This document shows, one piece after another, positions 36,109 through 45,673 of a stretch of DNA of 64,000 nucleotides (the stretch's first letter is position 1; each line of letters begins with the position of its first letter). The notes under the pieces were generated by a model that worked only from the letters and a program-made list of their open reading frames with translations, was not told the origin of the DNA and did no database searches. The position numbers and the translations under genes are program-made. The DNA is taken from NCBI GenBank assembly GCA_030684355.1, contig JAUXTN010000025.1:23841-87840 (forward strand), written 5' to 3'. The DNA is from Pseudomonadota bacterium (GTDB lineage: Bacteria > Myxococcota_A > UBA796 > SXON01).

Positions 36109-36536
36109 GGCGTGGCGGGGGCCGCGACGGCCGGCGGATCGATGTTGATCGCGAACTTGGCCACGCCTTCCTGCTTCACCACGTCGATGACGTGGGTGAC
36201 GTCCCCATGCCGGGCGTCCTTGTCGCCCGCGATGAGGCAGACGACGTCGGCCTTCTCGGCCTTGGCCGCGCGGACTGCGGCGCGCAGGCCGTCCTCGGTG
36301 ACGGGGGCGCCGTCGAGGAACAGGGAGCCGTCCGCCGCGACGGTGATTCCCAGCGACGAGGACTCGACGTTCTCCCCGGTGGCGGCCTCGGGGAGGTTCA
36401 CCTTGATGGAGGGGGACACGATGTAGGTCGCGGTGACCATGAAGATGATCAGGACGACGAGCACGATGTCCACGAAGGGGACGATGTTGATCTCGGTCAT
36501 CGGCTCGTCACTGCCGCCGCCGAGCTTCCCGGCCAT
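36105..36536 (-). CDS. exbD: ExbD/TolR-family proton-channel subunit
   Basis: The 143-residue protein matches ExbD/TolR in size and layout. It has a short cytoplasmic N-terminus, one transmembrane helix carrying the essential aspartate (INIVPFVDIVLVVLIIFMV, D23) and a periplasmic domain (KVNLPEAATGE, LITVAADGSLF-like GITVAADGSLFLDG, HGDVTHVIDVVKQEGVAKFA). It forms the ion channel with ExbB. Start and stop overlap neighbours (TAATG with exbB, GTGA with tonB). Only one ExbD gene is present; M. xanthus Agl motors use two TolR-like subunits. Confidence 0.93.
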   Translation of the reverse strand: MAGKLGGGSDEPMTEINIVPFVDIVLVVLIIFMVTATYIVSPSIKVNLPEAATGENVESSSLGITVAADGSLFLDGAPVTEDGLRAAVRAAKAEKADVVCLIAGDKDARHGDVTHVIDVVKQEGVAKFAINIDPPAVAAPATP

Positions 36537-37165
36537 TACGCGGCCTCGTCGGCCCGGAGGCGAGACAGGACGAGCGAGCCGAGGCTCTCCATGCGCCCCG
36601 TCGATTCGCGGACGCGGCGGCTGAAGTAGTTGTAGAGCACGACCGCGGGGATGGCGACGAGGAGGCCCACGGCAGTGGCCACGAGCGCCTCGCTGATGCC
36701 TGCCATGACCGCCCCGGCGCTCTCCTCGGTGGAGAGGGCGAGGTCGTTGAAGGCCTTGATGATGCCGAGGACCGTACCGAACAGCCCGATGAACGGGGCG
36801 TTCGAGGCGACGGTGCCGACGACGATGAGGCCGCGCTCGAGGCGGAGCTTCTCGAAGGTGAGGGTGCCGGCGAGGGCGTCCTCCGCGGCGTCGGGCGACT
36901 TCTTCGCGGCGGTCAGCGCGGCGAGCAGGACCCGCGGCTCGAGGCCCCGCATGCCCGCGAGGCGCTTCTCGAGCTCCTCACGTGCACCACCGCCGAGGTA
37001 GCCCCCGATCGCCTCCTCGAAGGAGGCACCCGGCGCGCGATTGAGGGCCATGTAGATCGAGCGCTCGATGGCGACGGCGAACACGAGGACGCTTAGCCCC
37101 ACCAGCAGCCACAGGACCCAACCCGCCCCGTAGAGGGCCAACTCCAGCATCTTCTGTTCGAGCAT
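36536..37165 (-). CDS. exbB: MotA/TolQ/ExbB-family proton-channel subunit
   Basis: The 209-residue protein has three hydrophobic segments: near the N-terminus (YGAGWVLWLLVGLSVLVFAV), in the middle (VGTVASNAPFIGLFGTVLGI) and late (GISEALVATAVGLLVAIPAV). The middle and late segments carry the ExbB/TolQ signature GLFGTVLGII...AGISEALVATAVGL. It forms the stator channel that harvests proton motive force. It is the first gene of the exbB-exbD-tonB-receptor-lipoprotein operon. ATG 37165. Confidence 0.93.
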   Translation of the reverse strand: MLEQKMLELALYGAGWVLWLLVGLSVLVFAVAIERSIYMALNRAPGASFEEAIGGYLGGGAREELEKRLAGMRGLEPRVLLAALTAAKKSPDAAEDALAGTLTFEKLRLERGLIVVGTVASNAPFIGLFGTVLGIIKAFNDLALSTEESAGAVMAGISEALVATAVGLLVAIPAVVLYNYFSRRVRESTGRMESLGSLVLSRLRADEAA

Positions 37166-37208
37166 TCGCCGCCAACTCCGAGGCCGACGTTCATAACCCG
37201 AACCTGCC

Positions 37209-37661
37209 TCAGTCCGCGCCGAAGAACCGCGTGGGGGCCATACACGTGCTCGCGAACGGGCGCCCCTGGCAGGCCAGGGCGTCGGGACGGACGATCACTT
37301 CGTTCGCGCGCTCGATGAGCTCGGCGGGGGATGCCGGTGTGAGCGGGGGCGAGAGGGGGCACCCGCACCCATCGTAGAAGCGGACGGTGCCGACCGGCTG
37401 GGATGCGCTCGTGGTCTGGAAGAGCGGGTGGAACCGGTCGTTCAGGAAGGTGGTCACGTCGGGGTCGGCGACCAGGCGGTCGATCGGGCCGCCGGGCCGG
37501 TCCACCACCAGGGCGACGGGGCCGCGGACGGGGCCATCCGGCGCACGCCACTCGACCCACGGCGCCGAGGAGCCGCTGGAGGAGGGGATCGGAGGGGGCG
37601 TGGGCGGGTCCGCGCATGCGCCGATCAGGAGCGCGAGGCTGAACACCGAGCCTTTGAACAC
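37209..37661 (-). CDS. Small lipoprotein, possibly thioredoxin-like fold
   Basis: The product (150 residues from the GTG at 37661) has a lipoprotein signal (VFKGSVFSLALLIGAC, lipobox IGAC). The body contains VALVVDRPGGPIDRLVADP, VTTFLNDRFHPLFQTT and VRFYDGCGCPLSPP, which recalls thioredoxin-like proteins with a CGC motif but lacks CxxC spacing. A second GTG at 37646 is possible. It ends 43 nt upstream of the exbB start, so co-transcription with the Ton operon is possible. Its own start lies just downstream of the tRNA-Cys gene. Function unknown. Confidence 0.6.
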   Translation of the reverse strand: MFKGSVFSLALLIGACADPPTPPPIPSSSGSSAPWVEWRAPDGPVRGPVALVVDRPGGPIDRLVADPDVTTFLNDRFHPLFQTTSASQPVGTVRFYDGCGCPLSPPLTPASPAELIERANEVIVRPDALACQGRPFASTCMAPTRFFGAD

Positions 37662-37685
37662 GAACCCTCTACGAGGGGGAGCTGG

Positions 37686-37757
37686 AGGCGACGGCCGGAT
37701 TCGAACCGGCGTATGATGGTTTTGCAAACCATTGCCTGACCACTTGGCTACGTCGCC
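37686..37757 (-). tRNA. tRNA-Cys, anticodon GCA
   Basis: Read on the minus strand it folds into a full cloverleaf. The acceptor stem is GGCGACG with CGTCGCC, the D-loop contains AGTGGTCAGGCA, the anticodon stem TGGT/ACCA has loop TTGCAAA (anticodon GCA, reads UGC/UGU) and the T-arm is GCCGGTTCGAATCCGGC. The discriminator is U73, the cysteine identity base, and CCA is encoded directly after it (37683-37685). A promoter with TTGACC lies 11 nt upstream. Confidence 0.97.
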
Positions 37758-37768
37758 GCTGCGCCAGT

Positions 37769-37797
37769 CCACTATTGGGCTCGTGGCGCGCGGTCAA
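37769..37797 (-). promoter_or_regulatory. Candidate promoter for tRNA-Cys
   Basis: Minus strand TTGACC (37792-37797), 17-nt spacer, then TAGTGG (37769-37774), 11 nt before the mature tRNA 5' end. The -35 is good, the -10 weak. The -35 overlaps the end of pbpC (stop at 37794). Confidence 0.45.
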
Positions 37798-40064
37798 GGG
37801 CCTCCGCCGACCCAGATGCGCACGGGCGCGCTCCGCACCCCGTCGACCGTGACCGTGAGCTGGTGATCGCCCGCGGCCGGCACCCATCGGGCGGTGTAGG
37901 GGGCCGGGCCCGTGGCGACCTCTACGCCGTCGACCGCCCAGACCGCCACGCCGCCCGGGGGAGCCGTGGCGATCAGCGGGATCGCCTGGTCGTCGGGCGC
38001 GCGGGCGGGATCGAGCCAGAACGTGGCGCCGTTCTGGGGTGCCGTGACCGAGACCGTGCCGGGGCCCGCTCGGACCGGAAGGCCGGCGCGACCCGCCCAC
38101 GCGGAGAGGGAGGCGGGGACCCGCAGGCCGTCGGCACCGTGCCAATCGCAGGAGGGCCGGGTCACGGTGGTGGAGAGCCACTCGTCGCGCGTGGCCGGAC
38201 ACGCGGGCCCGCGCGCGAGGCCGGAGAGGGGGCAGATGGCGCGGCGGGCGAGTGTCGCGGGGGCCTCGAACGACTCGACGGGGCGCCCCTCCATGGCGGT
38301 CGCCATCACCCGCGCGAGGATGGGGCCGGCGCCGGTCACCCCGCTGATGTCCGTCATCGGGCTGCCGTCGAAGTTGCCGACCCACACGGCGACGGTGACC
38401 GCGGGGGTGACCCCGATCGCCCAGTTGTCGCGCCACCCGGTGCTGGTGCCGGTCTTCGCGGCCATCGGGAACGCCGGCTCCAGGACGGAGTCGCGGCCGA
38501 AGGCGGGCGCCCGGGCGTCGGGGTCATCGAGGGCGTCCGCCACGAGGAACGCCGCGGCGGGAGACTGGACCCGCACGGGAGGGGTCCGCGGGGCGTCGAG
38601 CGTGTAGCGGAGGGGGCGCCAGCGGCCCGCCGACGCGAAGGTGGCGTAGGCGGCGGCGAGCTCGTCGAGGCGCACCTCGGCGCCGCCGAGCGCGAGGGAG
38701 AGGCCGTAGTGGGCCGGCCGTTCGTCGAGAGTGGTCAAGCCGAGCCCGACGAGCCGCCGGTGGAGGTCGGCCACCCCCACCTGCTCCGCGAGACGCACCG
38801 CGGGCACGTTCAGGCTGCGCGCGAGCGCCGACCGCAATGTCACTGGGCCGGCGCTCCCCTCGTCGTAGTTCTCGGGGTGCCAGCTCCCGTGGGTGGTCGT
38901 CCACGTGCCGGGCGAGTCGTCCACGAGGTCGGCGAGCGTGGCGCCCTCCTCGACCGCGAGGCCGTAGAGGAAGGGCTTCAGCGCGCTCCCCGGGCTCCGC
39001 GGCGCCAGGACGCCGTCCACCTGGCCGTCAGCGGCCTGCCAGTCGCCGGAGCCGACGTAGGCGAGCACCTCCCGGGTGGGGTTGTGCACGACGATCACGG
39101 CGGCGTGGTGCGCGCGGTGGGGGGCGATGTCCGCGAGCACGTCGCGGACGGCGTCCTCCGCCGCGTGCTGGAGGCGGAGATCGAGCGTGGTGCGGATGCG
39201 CGGCACGGGGGTGAAGACGCGTCGCACGAGATGCGGGGCCTCCCCCACGGGCGCCGGTGACCTGAGGGTGAGCGGCTCCGCGAGGGCCTCCTCGACGCGC
39301 GCGTCGTCGGCGAGCCCCCGCGCGGCGAGGCGACGCAGCACGCCGTCCCGGGCGGCGCGGACGCGGAGCGGAAACCGCAGCGGGTCGAGATCGGCGGGGC
39401 GGCGCGGGATGGCGGCGAGCGTGGCCGCCTGGGCGAGCGAGAGCGCGCGGGGCGGTCGGTCGAAGTAGAGGCGGGCGGCGGCGTCGGCGCCGATGGCGGC
39501 GTTCCCGTAGTACACGCGCGAGAGGTACTCCGCGAGGATCCGGTCCTTCGGGAGCCAGGCCTCCAGCCGCAGGGCCAGTACCGCCTCCCCTACCTTCCCG
39601 CGGAGCCCCGGGCCGCGGGGGACCAGGTTCCTTGCGAGCTGCTGGGTGATCGTCGAGCCCCCCTCCACCACCCGGCTGGCCCGCGCGTTGTGCCACGCGG
39701 CACGGGCGCTCCCGATCGGGTCGATCCCGGGGTGGCCGTAGAACCGGTGGTCCTCCGCGGCGAGCGTGGCCCGCACGAGCTCGTCCCCGAACGCGTGCAG
39801 CTCGAGCGGCTGTCCGGGCGCGCGCTCGGGGGCGCCGCGGTACGCGAGTCGCACGCCGTTGCGGTCCACGATCTCGGTGCCGCCGCTGGGGGCGAGCAGC
39901 TCGGTCGGGAGCGGCCGGAGGACCGCGCCCACCACGAGCAGCGCGGTGAGGACGAGCAGGAAGGTCCGCCGACGGCGCCGAGCCCGGCGCATGGGCGGGC
40001 CCCGGACGGCGCGCGGCGGCGCGGGGGACCTGGGCTCCTCCGCGCGTGCATCCAGGGGGGGCAC
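37794..40064 (-). CDS. pbpC: Penicillin-binding protein 1C
   Basis: A bifunctional class A enzyme that polymerises lipid II and crosslinks peptidoglycan. The 756-residue protein has a basic cytoplasmic N-terminus and one transmembrane helix (TFLLVLTALLVVGAVL). The GT51 domain shows AAEDHRFYGHPGIDP and EGGSTITQQLARNL. The transpeptidase domain has S360-A-L-K (SPGSALKPF), SLNVP and KTGTSTGWRDNW. A C-terminal BiPBP_C-like domain (about the last 90 residues) marks the PBP1C subgroup. The GTG at 40064 is two bases after the upstream stop; an internal ATG at 39992 is an alternative. PbpC is usually encoded next to an alpha-2-macroglobulin, as here. Confidence 0.95.
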   Translation of the reverse strand: MPPLDARAEEPRSPAPPRAVRGPPMRRARRRRRTFLLVLTALLVVGAVLRPLPTELLAPSGGTEIVDRNGVRLAYRGAPERAPGQPLELHAFGDELVRATLAAEDHRFYGHPGIDPIGSARAAWHNARASRVVEGGSTITQQLARNLVPRGPGLRGKVGEAVLALRLEAWLPKDRILAEYLSRVYYGNAAIGADAAARLYFDRPPRALSLAQAATLAAIPRRPADLDPLRFPLRVRAARDGVLRRLAARGLADDARVEEALAEPLTLRSPAPVGEAPHLVRRVFTPVPRIRTTLDLRLQHAAEDAVRDVLADIAPHRAHHAAVIVVHNPTREVLAYVGSGDWQAADGQVDGVLAPRSPGSALKPFLYGLAVEEGATLADLVDDSPGTWTTTHGSWHPENYDEGSAGPVTLRSALARSLNVPAVRLAEQVGVADLHRRLVGLGLTTLDERPAHYGLSLALGGAEVRLDELAAAYATFASAGRWRPLRYTLDAPRTPPVRVQSPAAAFLVADALDDPDARAPAFGRDSVLEPAFPMAAKTGTSTGWRDNWAIGVTPAVTVAVWVGNFDGSPMTDISGVTGAGPILARVMATAMEGRPVESFEAPATLARRAICPLSGLARGPACPATRDEWLSTTVTRPSCDWHGADGLRVPASLSAWAGRAGLPVRAGPGTVSVTAPQNGATFWLDPARAPDDQAIPLIATAPPGGVAVWAVDGVEVATGPAPYTARWVPAAGDHQLTVTVDGVRSAPVRIWVGGGP

Positions 40065-40066
40065 GC

Positions 40067-43000
40067 CTACCGCGACGCGACCGGGAAGCCGACCACGAAC
40101 CGCCCGGAGTCGGTGCGGCCGAAGGTGTCCGGCGTGTACATCTGCTCGATCGTCGCGGCGGGGTGCGCGTAGTCGCCAGGGGTCGTGGCGCGCGCGAGGT
40201 AGGTCTGTACGTGGATGCCGGCGGGCATGTGGTCCGCGTAGAGCGCCACGCGGTCATCGCGGAGCTCGCGGCGGTTGAACACCCACGAGGAGGTCCACTC
40301 GTGGGGGCCGGCCTCGGCGTAGATCCCCGTGTCGACCGGGCGCCACCCGCCGCCGGTGTCCTCCCCGCCCATGGCGTTCACGCTCGTCGCGAAGGTCGTG
40401 TCGATGGGTTCGAGGCCCGCGGGCAGCCAGTCCACCAGGGCGACGTTGTACCGGTCGACCGGTGTCACCGCGCGCAACGTGACCCGCACCACCGCCCCCG
40501 GGCTCACCTGGGCGCCGCCGCCAGACCCCTCCAGGACCTCGTAGATGCGAGTCAGCGTGAAGCCTTCGTCCCGCGGCGCCAAGGAGGGGAGGGAGTAGGC
40601 GAGGCGGCTCTCGTAGTAGAGGCGGCCGCCGGTCCCGTTGAAGGCAAGCTCCCCGGGCTTCAGCCCCACCATCGGCACGAAGGCCGTGGCCTGCCCCCCC
40701 TCGCCGAGCGCCTTCTCCACGACCGGCTGCCCGGCGAGCGTCACCCGCGCGGTCACCGCGCCCGTCTCGTAGCGCGCGGTGTAGTCGCGGAGCGCCTGGA
40801 GCGCGGCGGCCGTGGTGTAGGTGTTCGCCCACCGGCCCTGCTTCCGCGCGTCCACGAGGTGATGCACGAGCCGGCCGAGCATCGGGTGGGTCGGCGCCGC
40901 CTGCATCCACGCGCGGACGAGCGCGGAGGTGCCGAGGTCGTCGCCGTACCAGAGGGCGGTCCAGCGGTCGGTGTCGCGGTCGACGAGGGAGGCGCTCGTG
41001 GCCTCGATCTTCAGCGCGGCCTCGAGCGCCTGGGAGAGCTCCCGGGTCCGCGGATCGCCACCGGTGGTCCGGGCGAGGGTCTCCAGGAGCTCCGCCTTGC
41101 CGAAGAGCGGCAGCTCGCCGCGATCATCCCAGAGGCGGGCGTTGAAGGCGGGGTCTCCCTGGCCCGAGCGCGCCATCGCCAGCGCGGCGCGCGCCTGGGC
41201 GGTTCGCGTCATGTCCGCCGACCACCACCGGGGCACGTGCTCGCCGCCCAGGAACGCCCGCACGAAGGCGGAGAGGCGCTCGATCGCCTTGTCGTCGACC
41301 ACGTGGCCTGCGGCCTTCGCCTCGGTGAGGATCTCCAACGCGTAGGCCGAGGACGGCCCCGTGGCGTCGTCCCCCGGCCAGTAGGCGTAGCCGCCGCTCG
41401 CGGTGCGGAACGAGTCCATCTTCGCGAGCCCCGCCCGCACGATCTCATCGAGCTTCTCGGGCGGCGTCTCGACGCCGGCCTTGGCGCCCAGCGTGCGTGC
41501 CAGCAGCGCGACGCGCGTACGGCTCCCCACCTGTTCCAGGCACCCGTGCGGGTACTCCACGAGGTAATCGACCGCGCTCCCCATCCCGACGAGCGCTGAC
41601 GCGCTCACGTTGACCGTGAGGCCGCCGGCCGTGGGCACGGCGCCCTTCGGCACCGCGACGGCCTCGACGGCGGTGTCGGTCGTCGAGCCGGCGGACGCCA
41701 CGACCTCCTGCGCAAGCGGGCTGGAGACGGGCACGGAGAGCTCGACGGCGTCGCGGTTGCCGCCCCCATCGGCCTCGAAGCGCAGCTTGACGGCGGTGCC
41801 GTCGAAGTCGGAGAGCGCGAACGGCACTTCGAGCGCGCCGTCCCCCGCCACGGTGACCGTGCGGGGAGCGCCCTTGAGCGTCGCCCCGGTGGCGGTCGCG
41901 TTCACCGCCACCTGCACGCTGCCGGGGGTGTTGTTGTGCACCACGACGCCCGCGTAGGCGCGATCCCCCTGGCGGAAGAACCGGGGCAGCGCCGGGCGGG
42001 CGATGAGGGGGCGGTTGACGCGCACCTCGTGCTCGCCGGAGCCGAACGCGGCCTTGCCGTCATCCACCACGGCCATGATCTTGAAGGTCGTGAGGTTGTC
42101 CGGCAGCGTGAACGTGTGGTCGAGCACGCCCTTCGCGTTGGTGCGGAGGTCGGGCTTCCACAGCGGGGTGGTCTCGAACTTCCGACGCGTGTCGCCGTCC
42201 GTCATGCCGCCGCCACCGCCGGCGTCGGCGCCCTTCGCCAGGTAGTGCGCGCGGTCGTAGACGGAGATGCGGTTGTCCGCCGTGATCACGCCGAGCGGGC
42301 GGGGTTCGTAGAAGGTCGCGTGCTGGTCGGGGGTGGCGTACGCCGTGAGCGACAACACGCCGTAGTCGACCGCCCACAACGTGACCCGCGCGTTGGCGAG
42401 GACCTGGCCGTCCCGCTGGGCTTCGAGGTGGATGCGGACCTCGTCCTGGGGCTGGTAGGCCTCGCGGTCCGTGGTGAGGGCGACCGCGACCTTCTGCCCG
42501 TCCGCCGCCACCGTGAGCGGCGTCACGCCGTACCAGATGCCGGGCTTCCCGGCGTCCGGGGCGGTGGCGGGCGGGGCCCCTTCGACCGCGAGCACGGTCA
42601 CGAACGCGTTCGGCATCATCGCCGCGGTGATCGGGACCTCGACCGCCTGGGCCGTGCTGGTCAGCTGGATGACCTGACGGGACCACACCCCTTCACGCTC
42701 GACCGTGACCAGCGCGCTCATCCCGGCCTTCGGCGCCTTCACGAGGACCTTCGCGGTGTCGCCCGGGGCGTAGCTGCGCTTGTCCGTCACGAGCTCGAGG
42801 GTGCGGGTGTCGCTCCGCGCCCACGACACCTGGCCGCCGAGCACGTAGACACCGGTCTCCGCGAGGGTCTTCGCCCCGTTCGTCCCGGCGCTCTCCGCGC
42901 GGATGACGTAGTAGCCGCCGTCCTTGGGCGAGAACGACCACGAGGCCGGCTGCGCCGCCGTCTTGACCGTGCCGGCTCCGACGGGCTCGTCCTTCGGCGT

Positions 43001-45673
43001 GTTGACCCACCGCCACGTGCCGTCCATCGCCTTCTCGCGGATGACGTCCCAGCTGCGCCGCACGGCGGTGAGCTTCACGGGGCTCCCGATCCGCGCCTCG
43101 CCCTTCGGCGTGACCGCGACGACCTGGACGGTGACGGGCTCGCCGACCTTCCCGAGGCCGCTCGGCGCGCGGACGCCGACGTAGGCCTCGGCGACCTGCA
43201 CGTCGACCGTGGCGCGGTTCGAGAGCTGCTGCCGATCCGTGTCGGTGACGGTGGCCTCGATCGTGTAGGTCCACGGGCGGGTCACGGTGTCGGGAGGGAG
43301 CGCCTGCACGATGGGGAAGCGCCCCTCGGCGTCGAGCGTGCCTTCGCCGCTGGACACGCTCTCGTAGCCCGGGCGCTCGGCGCCCTCGGAGAAGTCGGGC
43401 ATCGGCTCGAAGCTGAATTCCTCCCAGCCGGCCGGCGCGAGCGTCAGCGGCTCCCGGCTGACCGACCACTTCAGCTTCGCGCCCTTCATCGGCGTGCCGA
43501 AGAGGTACCGGGCCTCCGCGGTCGCGCCGATCGACCCGCCGGCGAGCGCCTCGGTGGGGGCCTTCACGTCCGCGCGGAACGCCGGGGCCCGGTAGGCGCG
43601 CATCGGGATCGACACGTAGGTGCGGTCCTCGCCCTGGCGGACCTCCAGCAGGTGGTCGCCGATGGCGCCCTCCGCGGGGAGCGCGAGGTCGACGGACCAG
43701 GCGCCGTGGTCGTCCGCTACGCCCTTGCCCGCCGCGAGTTGCTGGCCGTTGGGGTCACGCAGGTCCCACTCGAGGTCCCGACGTGCCGGCACGGCGAGGC
43801 CCTGGAGGGAGGCTGCGCGCAGCGACACCGAGACATGCGCGGTGTCCCCGGGGCGGTACACCCCCCGGTCCGTGAACGAGGCGAAGCGCAGCGAGACCTG
43901 CTCGGCGTCGAAGCTCGACCACACGCCGAAGCTCCACCCGTCGAGCCCCTGGTCCCACTGGTGGTTGGTGATCGCGACGTCGTCCCCGCTCTGGACCACC
44001 ACCCAGAGCGGCTCGCCCCAGGAGGACCAGTCGTTCGGGACGTGCTCCCCCTCGGCGATCGCGAGGCCGTCGCGTCCGGTCTCGCCGGTCCACGTGATCT
44101 GGCCGCCGCGCACGACGCGCACGGTCGCGCCCTCGACCGGCGTGCCGTCCGAGAGGCGCGTGACCCAGGCCGTGACACCGTCCGGCGCGAGCTTGATCGT
44201 GGTGCCGAGGTCGGTCACCTGGAGGAGCGCGACGGAGGTGGCGGGGTCCCCGTTCCAGTCCCTCACCTCCGGCGAGGTGGTGCGCACGCGCACGAGCCCG
44301 TGGCCCTCGGTCGAAAGGAACGGCGCGAGGTCGATCGTGCCGACCTGGACCTTGTTCAGGGCGCCCGTCGGCGTGATGCCGAGCGTGGGGCCGCCCCGCT
44401 CGTCTCGCCAGTCGGTCCAGCGCTTCTCCGACAGGACGAGGGCGAGCGGATCGACGGCCTCCACCTCGACGCCCACCGCGCTCACGTTGCGGTAGCGGAT
44501 CGGGAGCGTGAGCGGGTTGGACGCCGGGTAGACCTGGAAGCCCTCGGGCGCGTCCACCAGCGCGGGGAGGTCCCCCGTGGTGAAGGTCCAGCTCAGGCCC
44601 TTCGCGAGCTTCTGCCCGTGGCTGTCGACGATGCCCGGCTCGACCGTGACGGTGTAGCGCGTGCGCGGATCGAAGCGGGTCCAGTAGCTCCAGGTGTCGC
44701 TCGTGTAGGTCTCGGCGGGCTTCCAGCCGTCGGGCGGGGTCGGCGAGACGCGGATGTGCTTGTTCACCTCCGCGGCGTCGACCTCCGTGGTGAACTCGAT
44801 GCGGAGCCCCTCGACCGGGGAGACGCCGGCGCCCTCGGGGAGCCCCGACTTGACCAGGAGCGGCGGGTACGTACGGAAGGGGACGATCTGCTCCGCCACC
44901 ATGCCGAGCGGACCGTCGGCGCCGCGGAGCCCCACGTCGAGGACGAGCGTGTACCCGGTGTCCGGCACGAGCATGGCCCGTGCGAGCACGATGTCGGGGC
45001 GGTTCTGCTTCTCCTCGCCGCGGGCGAGCCGGAGCGGCACGTTTACGCCCGCGTCGGTGCGGAGGTGCACGCTCCCGGCGAGCGCGGCGGGATCCACGGC
45101 CTGGTTGAACCGGAGCACGATGGGATCGGCGGGATCCCAGGACGATTCGCCCGCCGTGGGGCGGCTACGCTCGAGCGCCGGGCGCAGCGTGGAGAAGGAC
45201 CACTCGAGGGGCGCCTCGAGCGCCGTCCCGTCCGCCGCGGCGGTGCCGGCCGGCACCTTGCAGGAATACTCGGTGCCGAGCGGGAAGCGGTTGCCCTCGG
45301 GGACGATGACGGCGGTGGAGGTCCCCGCCCAGCGCATGCGGCCCTGGATCTCCGGCGTGCAGCGGATCGGGACCGCGCCGCTCGTGGCGTCGATGGCGTC
45401 GAGCGGGACCATCGGGCGGTCGAACACGACCGCGACCTGCGACGGATCGGCCTCCACCCCTTGCGGCGCCACGCCGAGCACCCCGAGCCCGTTCCCGACC
45501 GAGTGCGGCGGCGGCCCCAGCTCACCGGCGCGCAGGGGCGGGATGTCGGGCGGAGCATCCACCGTCGCCACCGCGAGGGTGGTGCCCGGGCTGTCCACCA
45601 CGGACGCGCGCAGCGACGCGAGCTCGTCTTGCTTGAAGAAGGAGCAGCCGGGAAGGAGCAGGGAAAGGAGCAT
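40067..45673 (-). CDS. Bacterial alpha-2-macroglobulin lipoprotein with thioester
   Basis: The 1868-residue lipoprotein (lipobox LLLPGC) belongs to the bacterial alpha-2-macroglobulins, periplasmic protease traps thought to protect the cell when the envelope is breached. It has N-terminal Ig-like domains (SWDPADPIVLRFNQAVD, GLRIEFTTEVDAAEVNKHI), MG-type domains (SLRFASFTDRGVYRPGDTAH, ELVTDKRSYAPGDTAKVLV), a Gly-rich bait-like stretch near GADAGGGGGMTDGD and the thioester C1378-L-E-Q (YPHGCLEQVGSRTR). The thioester lies in an alpha/alpha toroid, and the C-terminus is receptor-like. The thioester looks functional. ATG 45673. PbpC starts 2 bp after the stop, the classical YfhM-PbpC pairing. Confidence 0.93.
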   Translation of the reverse strand: MLLSLLLPGCSFFKQDELASLRASVVDSPGTTLAVATVDAPPDIPPLRAGELGPPPHSVGNGLGVLGVAPQGVEADPSQVAVVFDRPMVPLDAIDATSGAVPIRCTPEIQGRMRWAGTSTAVIVPEGNRFPLGTEYSCKVPAGTAAADGTALEAPLEWSFSTLRPALERSRPTAGESSWDPADPIVLRFNQAVDPAALAGSVHLRTDAGVNVPLRLARGEEKQNRPDIVLARAMLVPDTGYTLVLDVGLRGADGPLGMVAEQIVPFRTYPPLLVKSGLPEGAGVSPVEGLRIEFTTEVDAAEVNKHIRVSPTPPDGWKPAETYTSDTWSYWTRFDPRTRYTVTVEPGIVDSHGQKLAKGLSWTFTTGDLPALVDAPEGFQVYPASNPLTLPIRYRNVSAVGVEVEAVDPLALVLSEKRWTDWRDERGGPTLGITPTGALNKVQVGTIDLAPFLSTEGHGLVRVRTTSPEVRDWNGDPATSVALLQVTDLGTTIKLAPDGVTAWVTRLSDGTPVEGATVRVVRGGQITWTGETGRDGLAIAEGEHVPNDWSSWGEPLWVVVQSGDDVAITNHQWDQGLDGWSFGVWSSFDAEQVSLRFASFTDRGVYRPGDTAHVSVSLRAASLQGLAVPARRDLEWDLRDPNGQQLAAGKGVADDHGAWSVDLALPAEGAIGDHLLEVRQGEDRTYVSIPMRAYRAPAFRADVKAPTEALAGGSIGATAEARYLFGTPMKGAKLKWSVSREPLTLAPAGWEEFSFEPMPDFSEGAERPGYESVSSGEGTLDAEGRFPIVQALPPDTVTRPWTYTIEATVTDTDRQQLSNRATVDVQVAEAYVGVRAPSGLGKVGEPVTVQVVAVTPKGEARIGSPVKLTAVRRSWDVIREKAMDGTWRWVNTPKDEPVGAGTVKTAAQPASWSFSPKDGGYYVIRAESAGTNGAKTLAETGVYVLGGQVSWARSDTRTLELVTDKRSYAPGDTAKVLVKAPKAGMSALVTVEREGVWSRQVIQLTSTAQAVEVPITAAMMPNAFVTVLAVEGAPPATAPDAGKPGIWYGVTPLTVAADGQKVAVALTTDREAYQPQDEVRIHLEAQRDGQVLANARVTLWAVDYGVLSLTAYATPDQHATFYEPRPLGVITADNRISVYDRAHYLAKGADAGGGGGMTDGDTRRKFETTPLWKPDLRTNAKGVLDHTFTLPDNLTTFKIMAVVDDGKAAFGSGEHEVRVNRPLIARPALPRFFRQGDRAYAGVVVHNNTPGSVQVAVNATATGATLKGAPRTVTVAGDGALEVPFALSDFDGTAVKLRFEADGGGNRDAVELSVPVSSPLAQEVVASAGSTTDTAVEAVAVPKGAVPTAGGLTVNVSASALVGMGSAVDYLVEYPHGCLEQVGSRTRVALLARTLGAKAGVETPPEKLDEIVRAGLAKMDSFRTASGGYAYWPGDDATGPSSAYALEILTEAKAAGHVVDDKAIERLSAFVRAFLGGEHVPRWWSADMTRTAQARAALAMARSGQGDPAFNARLWDDRGELPLFGKAELLETLARTTGGDPRTRELSQALEAALKIEATSASLVDRDTDRWTALWYGDDLGTSALVRAWMQAAPTHPMLGRLVHHLVDARKQGRWANTYTTAAALQALRDYTARYETGAVTARVTLAGQPVVEKALGEGGQATAFVPMVGLKPGELAFNGTGGRLYYESRLAYSLPSLAPRDEGFTLTRIYEVLEGSGGGAQVSPGAVVRVTLRAVTPVDRYNVALVDWLPAGLEPIDTTFATSVNAMGGEDTGGGWRPVDTGIYAEAGPHEWTSSWVFNRRELRDDRVALYADHMPAGIHVQTYLARATTPGDYAHPAATIEQMYTPDTFGRTDSGRFVVGFPVASR

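Noticed and set aside
36105..37165. ExbB/ExbD genes as the AglRQS gliding motor
   Set aside because: Only one ExbD is present and the operon continues into tonB and a TonB-dependent receptor. This fits a Ton system better; the motor idea is kept only as a hypothesis.
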